Of a DNA stretch of 64,000 nucleotides, positions 31,237 through 40,396 are shown piece after piece. Position numbers and translations under genes: made by a program. The stretch is from Chitinophagales bacterium (GTDB lineage: Bacteria; Bacteroidota; Bacteroidia; Chitinophagales; Chitinophagaceae), in NCBI GenBank assembly GCA_015655125.1, contig JAATFP010000078.1, positions 1 through 64,000 on the forward strand, written 5' to 3'. The notes under the pieces are model-generated. The model made no database searches. It was not told the DNA's origin and saw only the letters and a list, made by a program, of their open reading frames with translations. The stretch's first letter is position 1. Each line of letters opens with the position of its first letter.

Positions 31237-31258
31237 GGTACGCAGATCCAGCATGTTT

Positions 31259-31320
31259 TATGAGTTAGGAATTTTAAAGGGAATTGCGATCGCAATTCCC
31301 TTTAAAATTCCTAACTCATA
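31259..31320. repeat. perfect 62-bp palindrome, 31-bp arms, no spacer
   Basis: TATGAGTTAGGAATTTTAAAGGGAATTGCGA|TCGCAATTCCCTTTAAAATTCCTAACTCATA checked base by base. Confidence 0.95.
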
Positions 31321-31324
31321 TTGA

Positions 31325-32161
31325 TTATAGCGTTCTTAAAAACTCACCGGCCATTTTAATATATTCATCATTTTTTACTTCTGCCGCCAACGCGATGGTT
31401 TTTTCTGCATTTGTTTTAGCACCTGCCTTATCTCCGAGTTTTTTGTAAATGCGCGCCTTTAGCCAGAATACGTGAATGGCTTTGGCATTTGCAGGATCGT
31501 TGCCGGCTTTATCGATCCACTCTTTTGCTTTCGCAAGATCTTTGCCGTTATCAAAATAATAAGCCGCCGCGCTGTAATATGGTTTGTTGTCCTTTCCGAA
31601 AATATCATCAATCTGCTTCATCACTTTTTCATCGGTATTACCAATGATTTGTACGGAAACCAGGCTATTTTCCCATATCAACTGCAGATCGCAGGTATTG
31701 TTTGTAAAATTTGCAAAGCCGATCGTAAATGTTTCCACTTTATCAGAAAGCTTTGTTACGGCGGCTTTCACGCGCACCACATCGTTTTCCTGCTTGTATA
31801 AATTAGGTGCATTTACAGTCAGATCCTTTGTAAGAATGACGGTCCACTCTGCCGCATTCGGAACCGAAAGCAAGCCGTATTTTCCGGCTTTTACCAAGGT
31901 GCCGCCAATTGTTACATCGTCGGAAAATTGAATAGTGGTGGCCGAATTGGCACCGGTGCGCCAAACATCTCCATAAGGCACAAGGTCGGTCCCAAGCTTG
32001 CGGCCTTTCAGGCCAGGACGGCTGTAGCTTACTTCGATATTTCCTACGCCGAAATTTTGCCTGAATGTTTGTGTTGGCGACGGCTGCGGCGTAACAATAT
32101 TCTGCGCCTGCGAAAAAAGAGCGGTCGCTGTTAAAAGTATCCCGAGAAAAAAATGCTTCAT
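31325..32161 (-). CDS. DUF2911 domain protein with TPR-like tail
   Basis: VSYSRPGLKGRKLGTDLVPYGDVWRTGANSATTIQFSDDVTIGG; start at MKHFFLGILLT (32161), downstream of the called ORF start. Confidence 0.85.
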   Translation of the reverse strand: MKHFFLGILLTATALFSQAQNIVTPQPSPTQTFRQNFGVGNIEVSYSRPGLKGRKLGTDLVPYGDVWRTGANSATTIQFSDDVTIGGTLVKAGKYGLLSVPNAAEWTVILTKDLTVNAPNLYKQENDVVRVKAAVTKLSDKVETFTIGFANFTNNTCDLQLIWENSLVSVQIIGNTDEKVMKQIDDIFGKDNKPYYSAAAYYFDNGKDLAKAKEWIDKAGNDPANAKAIHVFWLKARIYKKLGDKAGAKTNAEKTIALAAEVKNDEYIKMAGEFLRTL

Positions 32162-32299
32162 AAAATTTCGTTTTACGCAAAATACACGAAACTGATTGAT
32201 ATACGTTCCGCAATCAAGAAAGGGCTTTCCGCGAAGCGGAAAAGTGGAGGATTTTAAGAGGTTTGAAAGGTTCAAGAAGTTTGAAACCGTCCAATAAAT

Positions 32300-32311
32300 T
32301 AACTTTGCAGC
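32300..32311 (+). promoter_or_regulatory. -7 box TAACTTTG then CAGC before ATG 32312
   Basis: Matches TAnnTTTG; same TTTGCAGCATG arrangement as at 45894-45908. Confidence 0.6.
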
Positions 32312-33970
32312 ATGTTGATCAGCCTTGTAAAGAAATATCCTGTCGCTTTCCTTATGCTTATTTCGGGGTGTATGTTGTTGCCGCATCTTGGTTTACTGCA
32401 AACCAATATCATGGAAGCACGCAACCTTATCACCGCGCGGGAAATGGTACAAAACCATGAATGGATATTCACTACCATCAATGGAAATCCGCGTTATGAA
32501 AAACCGCCATTGCCAACATGGCTCACAGCTGCTGCCGGAAGCATCTTCGGATTCAATGACCTTTTCTGGTTAAGATTGCCCGCAGCTCTTGTAACGCTGA
32601 TGCTTGTGTACTTTTTTTATTTATTGCTTAAAAGCAGCGGATTTAGTCTTCGCCAAAGGTTCAATTCATGGCTGGTATTGACCACATCCTTTTACATCTT
32701 CTTTTCCGGCCGCGATAATCAATGGGATATTTATACCCACGCCTTTATGATGGGCGGCATTTATTATTTTTTTCTCCTGATGCAACATCCGCAGAAAACA
32801 TTGCGTTATCTTTTACCGGCTGGATTATTTTTCGGACTTTCTTTCCTCTGCAAGGGCCCGGTGTCGCCCTATGCACTGTTTCTGCCATTCGTAATCGCTT
32901 ACTTTATTGTTTATAAAAATTCTTTAACGCCCGGCGTTATCAAGGTTTTAGGCATCCTTATTATCGGGTTGGCAATCGGATTGTCATGGCCGCTCTATGT
33001 AAGATTTTTCGATGCTGCAAACTTTCAGTCAGCAACCGCAAAGGAAGCCGGCCGATGGGGAAGCTACAACATCCGCCCTTTTTGGTACTACTGGAGTTTT
33101 TTTACACAAAGCGGAGTGTGGACAATCGCTGCATTCGCAGCACTGCTTTATCCATTTATGAACAAAAGAGTTTCGGACAAAAAACTATACCTTCTTTCCT
33201 TTTTATGGACGATATTTTCTGTATTGCTTCTCTCGTTCATTCCCGAAAAAAAAGCGCGCTACTTATTGCCCGTACTCATTCCCCTTGCAATGAACACAGG
33301 ATTTTATATCGAATACCTCATCCGTAATTTAAAGAATATCCGAAGCCGGCTGGAAAATATCTTCATCAACATTTCTTTCGGATTGCCAGGTGTTATTGCC
33401 GTTGCAGCACCGGTAGCAATAGCTCTGTTATTAAAAGAAAGGGCCGCGGATTACATTTTCTGGATCACTGGTTTAAGCCTGGCTTGCTTTTGCTGTGCAT
33501 GGTTCATACTGCGCGGATTGATCAAAAGAAATTTCAGCAAAGTGTTCTATGCTATAGTAGCGATGATGTGCGCCCTCGTGATCTTTGTATTTCCAATCAC
33601 TAAAGCCTATTATTCGAATCCCCGATATTATGCCGCAACAAATCTTCATAAAATTGAACAGGAAGAAAATATACATTCGTTTGAAGTAAACGGTTTTACG
33701 CCCGAAATTATCTGGGATTATAAGGGAACCATCCCGGAATTGATGATCGATGGCCAACCCAAAAATATTACGGATACTACTTTCGGACTTTTAGTTAGTA
33801 GCGAAGATGAAGACAGCTGCCGGATCAAAATGCGTGGTTACTCCTTCAAAAAGCTGGCGACCGTAGACCTTAATAATGTTGCGCCTGGCAATAAACAATA
33901 CAATGCACGCCTGACAAGAAGTTACTTTTTAGTGAAGAAAGCAGATACTTCAATACATGTGCCTTTATAG
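32312..33970 (+). CDS. ArnT-like/GT39-type membrane glycosyltransferase
   Basis: Multi-TM; NPRYEKPPLPTWLTAAAGSIFG; SGRDNQWDIYTHAFMM. Confidence 0.85.
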   Translation: MLISLVKKYPVAFLMLISGCMLLPHLGLLQTNIMEARNLITAREMVQNHEWIFTTINGNPRYEKPPLPTWLTAAAGSIFGFNDLFWLRLPAALVTLMLVYFFYLLLKSSGFSLRQRFNSWLVLTTSFYIFFSGRDNQWDIYTHAFMMGGIYYFFLLMQHPQKTLRYLLPAGLFFGLSFLCKGPVSPYALFLPFVIAYFIVYKNSLTPGVIKVLGILIIGLAIGLSWPLYVRFFDAANFQSATAKEAGRWGSYNIRPFWYYWSFFTQSGVWTIAAFAALLYPFMNKRVSDKKLYLLSFLWTIFSVLLLSFIPEKKARYLLPVLIPLAMNTGFYIEYLIRNLKNIRSRLENIFINISFGLPGVIAVAAPVAIALLLKERAADYIFWITGLSLACFCCAWFILRGLIKRNFSKVFYAIVAMMCALVIFVFPITKAYYSNPRYYAATNLHKIEQEENIHSFEVNGFTPEIIWDYKGTIPELMIDGQPKNITDTTFGLLVSSEDEDSCRIKMRGYSFKKLATVDLNNVAPGNKQYNARLTRSYFLVKKADTSIHVPL

Positions 33971-34194
33971 TATATTTTTAAAATCCGCCATATGGAGGTT
34001 GCCGGTGTGAGGTTGTTTTCTGATCCGTCTTCAACATGCTTAGCCCGGCAGCCTTCTGCCCTATTGAGTTTGCGAAAATAAGCACAGAAACCTGTTTTCA
34101 TTCAGCGTTATTTTTAACGGCACAAGAGATTAATCTTAATATTCTTTCCATTTCTTCAAAAGCACTAATTTTAGAGAATCTTCAAATTTCTAAA

Positions 34195-35982
34195 ATGGTT
34201 TCAAATTTCTACGCCGAAAATCTTACCCGCCTGCAAGCAGAACAAAAAAAATTGCTGCGCAAAAAATCTGCATTGGGCGTTCTTCGTTTCGGCAGCATCG
34301 CTGCGCTGGTTGCGGTGTTTTATTTTCTATGGTCAATCGGATGGATATATGTAACAGCCGGCGCCGTATTACTGCTCTTTGTGTTTGTGCAATTGCTTTA
34401 TAAGGATCTTTCAAACAAAGCAGCCATAGAACATTTATCAAATCTTATCTTGGTGAATGAAGATGAAATAAAAGCGCTGAGCGGAAATTATTATCATTTC
34501 AAAGATGGAAACGAATTACAACCAAAAGAGCATTCGTACGCAAATGATATGGATATACTTGGTCATGCATCTTTGTTTCAGCTGCTTAACAGAACCACTT
34601 CTGAAATGGGCGCAAAACAATTGGCCGATTGGTTATTGCACCCTTCAAATACCGATACCATCGTCAATCGTCAAAAAGCAGTAAAGGAGCTTTCGGAAAA
34701 AATTCACTGGCGGCAAAAATTGCAGGCTTATGGTAAAGAAAGCAGCATCAGGTTGCAAACGTTGTTTCGGCTGCAGCGATGGATGCAGGAACCAACCGCT
34801 TTCATTCAATTCAAAGCATGGAAATGGCTTCGCTATCTTTTGCCGGGAATCATGCTGGGAATAAGTGCGGCCGCGTGGTTCGATCTGGTGGGTATGAATG
34901 TTTTTTACGGTACATTGTTTTTGTTTGCGGTGATCGCGTTTCAGATAAATAAATTTGTGGCACCTATACATGAGCAGTTGTCGAAAATGGTAGATGAACT
35001 CGATGCTATGTCTCAAAGCATTGAAACGATCGAGCGGGAAAGTTTCACGTCGGAATTGCTGATGGGATTACAAAGAAATTTCAGATCAGAAAATGGGAAC
35101 GCTTCGGAAAAATTGCGGTATTTAAAAAAGATGCTGGACCGGTTGGATCTGCGTTACAACATCGTATTGTCTGCGCCGCTCAATTTATGGCTGCTCTGGA
35201 ACCTGCAGCAGGTGCTGGATCTGGAGAAATGGAAAAGAGATCATACGGATACAATCAGTAACTGGTTCACCACACTGGGCGAATATGAAGCTTTGTGCAG
35301 CTTTGCAGCCTTACATTTCGATCAACCGGAATGGGTATTTCCGGTGATCACCGAAAACCATTTTTCCATTGAAGCAACAGCACTCGGGCATCCGTTGATC
35401 AACCCAAATAAACGCGTTAATAACTTTATCAATATTCACCGGCGTGGCGAGATCATGATTGTTACCGGAAGTAATATGGCGGGCAAAAGCACATACCTGC
35501 GCAGCGTTGGAATCAACGTTATCCTGGCAATGGCCGGCGCACCTGTGTGTGCAAAATATTTTTCTGTATCGCCTGTACACGTGATCAGCAGTATGCGCAT
35601 CGCCGATAACCTGGAAGAAAGCACTTCTACTTTTTACGCCGAATTAAAAAAGCTCAAAGCTGTTATCGATAAAGTAAATGCAGGTGAAAAAGTGTTTGTG
35701 TTGCTCGACGAAATTTTACGCGGCACCAATTCCCTCGATCGTCATACCGGTTCTGTTGCCTTGGTAAAACAACTCATCCGCCAAAAGGCTGCAGCCATCA
35801 TCGCTACGCATGATATTGCCTTAGCGGAACTCCGGAAAGAATTTCCTGATGAGATACTTAATTATCATTTTGATGTACAGGTTTCCAATGAAGAATTGTA
35901 TTTCGATTACAAACTGAAGCCAGGCATTTGCGCAAGCATGAATGCATCGATATTGATGAAAAAGATTGGGATCGAGTTATAG
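34195..35982 (+). CDS. MutS-family ATPase (membrane-anchored type)
   Basis: Two N-terminal TMs; VTGSNMAGKSTYLRSVGINVILAMAGAPV, STFYAELKKLKAVID, LLDEILRGTNSLDRHTGS, IIATHDIALAEL. ATG 34195 preferred. Confidence 0.9.
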   Translation: MVSNFYAENLTRLQAEQKKLLRKKSALGVLRFGSIAALVAVFYFLWSIGWIYVTAGAVLLLFVFVQLLYKDLSNKAAIEHLSNLILVNEDEIKALSGNYYHFKDGNELQPKEHSYANDMDILGHASLFQLLNRTTSEMGAKQLADWLLHPSNTDTIVNRQKAVKELSEKIHWRQKLQAYGKESSIRLQTLFRLQRWMQEPTAFIQFKAWKWLRYLLPGIMLGISAAAWFDLVGMNVFYGTLFLFAVIAFQINKFVAPIHEQLSKMVDELDAMSQSIETIERESFTSELLMGLQRNFRSENGNASEKLRYLKKMLDRLDLRYNIVLSAPLNLWLLWNLQQVLDLEKWKRDHTDTISNWFTTLGEYEALCSFAALHFDQPEWVFPVITENHFSIEATALGHPLINPNKRVNNFINIHRRGEIMIVTGSNMAGKSTYLRSVGINVILAMAGAPVCAKYFSVSPVHVISSMRIADNLEESTSTFYAELKKLKAVIDKVNAGEKVFVLLDEILRGTNSLDRHTGSVALVKQLIRQKAAAIIATHDIALAELRKEFPDEILNYHFDVQVSNEELYFDYKLKPGICASMNASILMKKIGIEL

Positions 35983-36037
35983 GTATCGGATTCAAGTCAT
36001 TGGCTATAAAAAAGCATATAACATTAAAGCTGACACT

Positions 36038-36700
36038 TTACGGATTTTTCCCCTTCAGCATTGGCACGAAAGAAAAATTATGAAATGTTTCTTCGTTGAA
36101 AGTACCGTCCGCATTTTTTGTGAGCCGAAGCATCCGCTGATGTTCGCCGTTTTCATCATCTACAGGAATGACCATCTTGCCGCCGGTTTTTAATTGCGCA
36201 ATCAATTTTGGCGGAACAAACGGCGCAGCCGCCGTGATGATTACTTTATCGAATGGCGCAAACGTAGGAAGGCCCTCAAATCCGTCACCATAAAAAAATT
36301 TAAGATTATGGTAAACAGATTTAAAAATATACTGCCTTGTTTTATCAAAAAGATTTTTTTGCCTTTCAATGGTAAATACTTTCGCGCCCATTTCGACGAG
36401 TACAGTTGCCTGGTAAATACTCCCGGTACCGATCTCCAGGATTTTTTCATGCGGCTTCACCTGCAATAGCTGGGTTTGGTATGCAACTGTATAAGGCTGA
36501 GAAATCGTTTGTCCATCGGAGATCGGGAACGCACGGTCCTCGTAGGCAATATTGTCCAGCGCAGTATCAAGAAAGTAATGGCGCGGGATATTGTTCATAG
36601 CTGCAAGCACAGTTTCATCGGTTATTCCCTTGCCCCGAAGCACATCCATTAATTTTTTTCTCAGCCCCTTGTGCCGGTATGTATCCTCAAATTTTCTCAT
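36038..36700 (-). CDS. pcm: protein-L-isoaspartate O-methyltransferase
   Basis: PISDGQTISQPYTVAYQTQLLQVKPHEKILEIGTGS..QATVLVEMGAKVFTIER. Confidence 0.93.
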   Translation of the reverse strand: MRKFEDTYRHKGLRKKLMDVLRGKGITDETVLAAMNNIPRHYFLDTALDNIAYEDRAFPISDGQTISQPYTVAYQTQLLQVKPHEKILEIGTGSIYQATVLVEMGAKVFTIERQKNLFDKTRQYIFKSVYHNLKFFYGDGFEGLPTFAPFDKVIITAAAPFVPPKLIAQLKTGGKMVIPVDDENGEHQRMLRLTKNADGTFNEETFHNFSFVPMLKGKNP

Positions 36701-36713
36701 AGCAACCGCAATA

Positions 36714-36753
36714 TAATTTATAATTAATAATTGATAACTGATAATGAATAACC
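36714..36753. repeat. 7-nt-period array TAATTTA/TAATTAA/TAATTGA/TAACTGA/TAATGAA/TAACC
   Basis: Aligned by eye at lag 7, no indels. Confidence 0.9.
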
Positions 36754-36797
36754 TTCATTTAACTGCCCGCGATAATATTCCAGGCTCTTTTAAATTC

Positions 36798-36827
36798 AAA
36801 AGAGGATACATATCATATCCTCTTTTT
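36798..36827 (-). terminator. hairpin AAAAGAGGATA-CATATCA-TATCCTCTTTT
   Basis: 11-bp perfect stem between pcm and the mutase gene. Confidence 0.6.
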
Positions 36828-36836
36828 AAGAAAAAA

Positions 36837-36864
36837 ATTATTAACTATCAACTATCAATTACAC
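36837..36864. repeat. 7-nt-period array ATTATTA/ACTATCA/ACTATCA/ATTACAC ending on the mutase stop
   Basis: Aligned by eye; reverse complement resembles 36714-36753. Confidence 0.85.
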
Positions 36865-38580
36865 CCCTAACTCCTTCTCGATCCGCTTGATCTTTTCATC
36901 AAGGGCCTTTTCCGTCACATCAAAATATTCTGCGCCCGCCAATGTTGTATTTACGCTGAAATAATATTTGATCTTCGGTTCCGTACCGCTTGGACGTGCA
37001 GAGATTACACTTCCATCGTGCAAAATATATTGCAGCACATTGCTCTTCGGAAGATCGATCGTCCATTCGGTTCCGTCGATCAGGTTTTTTCCCTTTTGCG
37101 TTTCATAATCCAGGAACTTTTCTACTTCGATGCCGTCAAATTTTCGTGGCGGGTTGTTCCTGTCTTCTTCCATCATCTTCGCAATTTCCGCGGCTCCGTT
37201 CATACCTTTTTTCGTGATGCTGATGAGGTTCTCTTTGTAAAAACCATACTGCACGTAAAGATCCACGAGTTTATCAAAAAGCGTACGACCCTTATTTTTT
37301 TCATACGCAGCCATTTCACAGATCAGCGCAACTGCACTTACAGAATCTTTGTCGCGCACTTTATCACCGATCATCAAACCAAAACTTTCTTCGCCGCCGA
37401 CAATATAATTTTCTTTGCCTTCTTTTTCTTTGATCAGCGAAGCGATCCATTTGAAACCGGTCAATACGTTGTAACACGCCACACCATTGGCTTCCGCAAT
37501 CTTATCGATCATGTTGGTGGTAACAATCGTTTTCACCACCATATCATTCGGCTGCGCAATGCCTTTGGCTTTGCGGGCCTCGATCATATAATTAAATGCC
37601 AGCAAAGCAGTCTGGTTGCCGTTCAACAGGATCCATTCGCCTTTGTTATTTTTTACACCAACGCCTACCCTGTCGGCATCCGGGTCTGTTCCTAACAAAA
37701 TATCCGCATCCAGTTGTTCTGCCTGTTTGAGACCAATACTCATCGTTTCCTTTTCTTCCGGATTCGGGTAGATCACCGTTGGAAAGTTGCCATCCGGCTC
37801 CGCCTGTTCCTTCACGATATGGACATTGGTAAACCCGAATTTTTGCAATGCGCCCGGCACCAGCATAATGCCCGATCCATGGATCGGCGTATAAACGATC
37901 TTCAGATCGTGCTGGCTCTTAATCACATCGGGATACACGCTCAGTTCTTTCACCATTTCCAGGTACGCTTCATCCACTTCCTTACCAATAATCGTGATGT
38001 TACTTTCTCCACCACTCCATTTCACATCATCTGGTGAAGTGATCTTTTCTACTTCCACTATCACGTTCGTATCGTGCGGAGATACCATCTGCGCACCGTC
38101 ATCCCAATATGCTTTGTAGCCATTGTACTCTTTTGGATTATGACTCGCCGTACACACCACGCCACCTTTGCAACCGAAGTAACGGATAGCGAAACTCAGT
38201 TCCGGCGTGGGTCGCAGGCTTTCAAACAAATAAACTTTTATACCATTTGCCGCAAAAACGTTGGCAGTGATCTCTGCGAAATCGCGGCTGTTATTTCTGC
38301 AATCGTGTGCGATCGCAACGCTGATCTCACCGGTAAAACATTGCTTCAGATAATTAGCGTAGCCTTGTGTGGCCATGCCTACGGTATATTTATTCATCCG
38401 GTTGGTGCCAATGCCCATGATGCCACGAAGTCCACCCGTACCAAATTCGAGGTTTTTGTAAAATGCATCGGCGAGCTCATCGGGATTTTCCTTCTCCATT
38501 TTGCGGATCGCTTCTTTAGAAGCTTCATCATAGTTGCCCTCCAGCCATTTGTCTATTTTGTCTTGAATATTCTTATCCAT
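36859..38580 (-). CDS. phospho-sugar mutase (phosphoglucomutase/phosphomannomutase family)
   Basis: FGTGGLRGIMGIGTNRMN, CTASHNPKEYNGYKAY, GTDPDADRVGV, ISARPSGTEPKIKYYF. Start at MDKNIQ (38580); called ORF uses TTG. Confidence 0.95.
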   Translation of the reverse strand: MDKNIQDKIDKWLEGNYDEASKEAIRKMEKENPDELADAFYKNLEFGTGGLRGIMGIGTNRMNKYTVGMATQGYANYLKQCFTGEISVAIAHDCRNNSRDFAEITANVFAANGIKVYLFESLRPTPELSFAIRYFGCKGGVVCTASHNPKEYNGYKAYWDDGAQMVSPHDTNVIVEVEKITSPDDVKWSGGESNITIIGKEVDEAYLEMVKELSVYPDVIKSQHDLKIVYTPIHGSGIMLVPGALQKFGFTNVHIVKEQAEPDGNFPTVIYPNPEEKETMSIGLKQAEQLDADILLGTDPDADRVGVGVKNNKGEWILLNGNQTALLAFNYMIEARKAKGIAQPNDMVVKTIVTTNMIDKIAEANGVACYNVLTGFKWIASLIKEKEGKENYIVGGEESFGLMIGDKVRDKDSVSAVALICEMAAYEKNKGRTLFDKLVDLYVQYGFYKENLISITKKGMNGAAEIAKMMEEDRNNPPRKFDGIEVEKFLDYETQKGKNLIDGTEWTIDLPKSNVLQYILHDGSVISARPSGTEPKIKYYFSVNTTLAGAEYFDVTEKALDEKIKRIEKELGV

Positions 38581-38619
38581 ATGGTGCTGTTTTAAAGTCT
38601 TCAAAAGTATAATATTAGT

Positions 38620-39786
38620 ATGTTATTCAGAGCATTAAAGTTATTTTTGTTTTTTATGAACCAAGCTGACCTTTTTGGCACTCTATCATCTTTATTTGCT
38701 GCGGCAAATAAAAGCGCTATATTCAGCCGCCTTTCCGCATTGATCCTTCTTTTGATGTGTGCAAACCTTACCGTACCTGCGCAAACAAATGTTCCACTTA
38801 TTGTACCAGAAAAAAAAGACAGTCTCCTCAGTAACATAACCGATGCGCCCTCGAACACCGTTATAAATAATGTCGGTTTTACCGGGCCGATAAGGTGCTT
38901 ATTTTTAGAGCCCGGTAATTATTATTATGTGCCGCGTGCAAAAATAAAAAGTCGGGTCAAAACCATCGCTATCGTAAACATCGCCGGCTACAGTGCAGCA
39001 ATGGTGGGGCTTTACGCAGCATGGTACAAAGATTATCCGCAGGGGAAATTTCATTTTTTTAATGATAATGCCGAATGGAAAGGCATCGATAAATTAGGTC
39101 ATACTTACAGCGCCTATGCCGAAAGTAAGGCCAGCATGGAACTCTGGCGCTGGACAGGTATTGATCGCAAAAAAAGAATTCTTATCGGCGGCTTCAGTGG
39201 CGCTATCTATCAGACAACGATCGAAATACTGGATGGATTCAGTAAAGAATGGGGCTGGAGCTGGGGCGACTTTGGTGCAAATATTATCGGCAGTTCGATG
39301 CTCGTCGCCCAAGAATTTGCCTGGAACGAACAGCGCATCCAGTATAAATGGTCATTTCACCGCAAAACTTACAAAGATCCGCGGCTCAACGCCCGCAGCG
39401 ATGATATTTTCGGCAAAAGCGATCCTGAACGGTTTTTAAAAGATTACAACGGGCAAACTTATTGGCTAAGCACAACGCTTAAGCCGTTCTTTCCGGGTTC
39501 ACGTATTCCCGCATGGCTCCAGGTTTCGGTCGGAACGGGCATTGAAGGCGTCTTCGGTGCCAGGAGCAATATCGCAAAAGATGAAAATGGAAACGTCACT
39601 TTCGATGCATCCGGTGTTCCGCGTCGCAGGCAATGGTACCTTGCGCCGGATGTTGATCTCACAAAAATCAAGACAAAAAAGATAGGGATAAAACTGGCGC
39701 TTACTTTACTCAACATCATTAAGTTTCCTACGCCATCCTTGGAATACAGCCGTGGAAAAATGAGTTTCAACTGGTTTCACTTTTAA
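38620..39786 (+). CDS. DUF2279-like (YfiM) periplasmic/OM protein
   Basis: WKGIDKLGHTYSAYAESKASMELWRWTGIDRKKRILIGGFSGAIYQTTIEILDGFSKEWGWSWGDFGANIIGS. Confidence 0.8.
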   Translation: MLFRALKLFLFFMNQADLFGTLSSLFAAANKSAIFSRLSALILLLMCANLTVPAQTNVPLIVPEKKDSLLSNITDAPSNTVINNVGFTGPIRCLFLEPGNYYYVPRAKIKSRVKTIAIVNIAGYSAAMVGLYAAWYKDYPQGKFHFFNDNAEWKGIDKLGHTYSAYAESKASMELWRWTGIDRKKRILIGGFSGAIYQTTIEILDGFSKEWGWSWGDFGANIIGSSMLVAQEFAWNEQRIQYKWSFHRKTYKDPRLNARSDDIFGKSDPERFLKDYNGQTYWLSTTLKPFFPGSRIPAWLQVSVGTGIEGVFGARSNIAKDENGNVTFDASGVPRRRQWYLAPDVDLTKIKTKKIGIKLALTLLNIIKFPTPSLEYSRGKMSFNWFHF

Positions 39787-39925
39787 TCAAAGATTTTAAA
39801 AGATTTTGCGGATTACACAGATCGCGTTCAAAAACCAGCCTGTTGCTAAATAAAATCAAGAAGAAACCAACTCGAATGATTCTCCTTCTGTGAAATCAAA
39901 AAATCAATAAAAATCTGTGTTTATT

Positions 39926-40126
39926 TTATTTACCGATTTGGTTGATCGAGTATGCAGGTGTGGTAATAAAAATATCGGTGCGGATATTCCGGATGTCTTC
40001 TTCAGTGATCACATCGTTTACATCGGAGAGGTGCTTGCGGATTTTTTCTTTAGTGGAAGTATCAACTAAAATTTGCGAGACAGTTTCAGCAGCGTTCATG
40101 ATGATTTTTTTCAGTTTCTGGCTCAT
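39926..40126 (-). CDS. small hypothetical protein
   Basis: 66-aa intact ORF with charged amphipathic sequence. Confidence 0.55.
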   Translation of the reverse strand: MSQKLKKIIMNAAETVSQILVDTSTKEKIRKHLSDVNDVITEEDIRNIRTDIFITTPAYSINQIGK

Positions 40127-40316
40127 ATCCGAAAATTTTATAAAATAAATGTAAGCCTTAATTCAGAAGCGTTATTTACATTTTCTGCACAAGTGCCACG
40201 CAAAATTATCTATAATAATTTATTGATTTACAATCATTTCAAGGCTTAACAATTCGGTAATATTGGGAAAAACTCTCATTATGGTTTTTAATATTTTAGC
40301 TTAAATTAGTTTCAAA

Positions 40317-40351
40317 TCTTTTTTAATTAGGATTTCTTCAATTAAAAAAGA
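40317..40351 (-). terminator. AT-rich hairpin TCTTTTTTAATT-N11-AATTAAAAAAGA
   Basis: 12-bp perfect stem downstream of the S46 peptidase. Confidence 0.55.
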
Positions 40352-40396
40352 AAACCGTTGTGGCTTCCTCTTTGCAAATTATTGAATTGGTAATTC

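Noticed and set aside
15649-34003. Shared 13-mer ATATGGAGGTTGC near 15649 and 33991
   Set aside because: Only two short matches; could be chance, no supporting structure found.
33971-34194. Riboswitch-like leader upstream of the MutS-like gene
   Set aside because: Some hairpin potential, but no conserved cobalamin, TPP or SAM box could be identified by eye.
37018-37695. 225-aa + strand ORF inside the phosphomutase gene
   Set aside because: Antisense shadow ORF of a conserved enzyme.
38690-38720. TTTATTTGC-TGCG-GCAAATAAA hairpin near the start of the DUF2279-like gene
   Set aside because: Lies within the predicted coding start; could be a terminator if the start is wrong, but evidence is too thin.
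39787-39925. GATTTTAAAAGATTTTGCGGATTACACAGAT segment as another heptad array
   Set aside because: Spacing is nearer 10 nt and irregular, so it was not counted with the 7-nt family, although it may be a related dispersed repeat.
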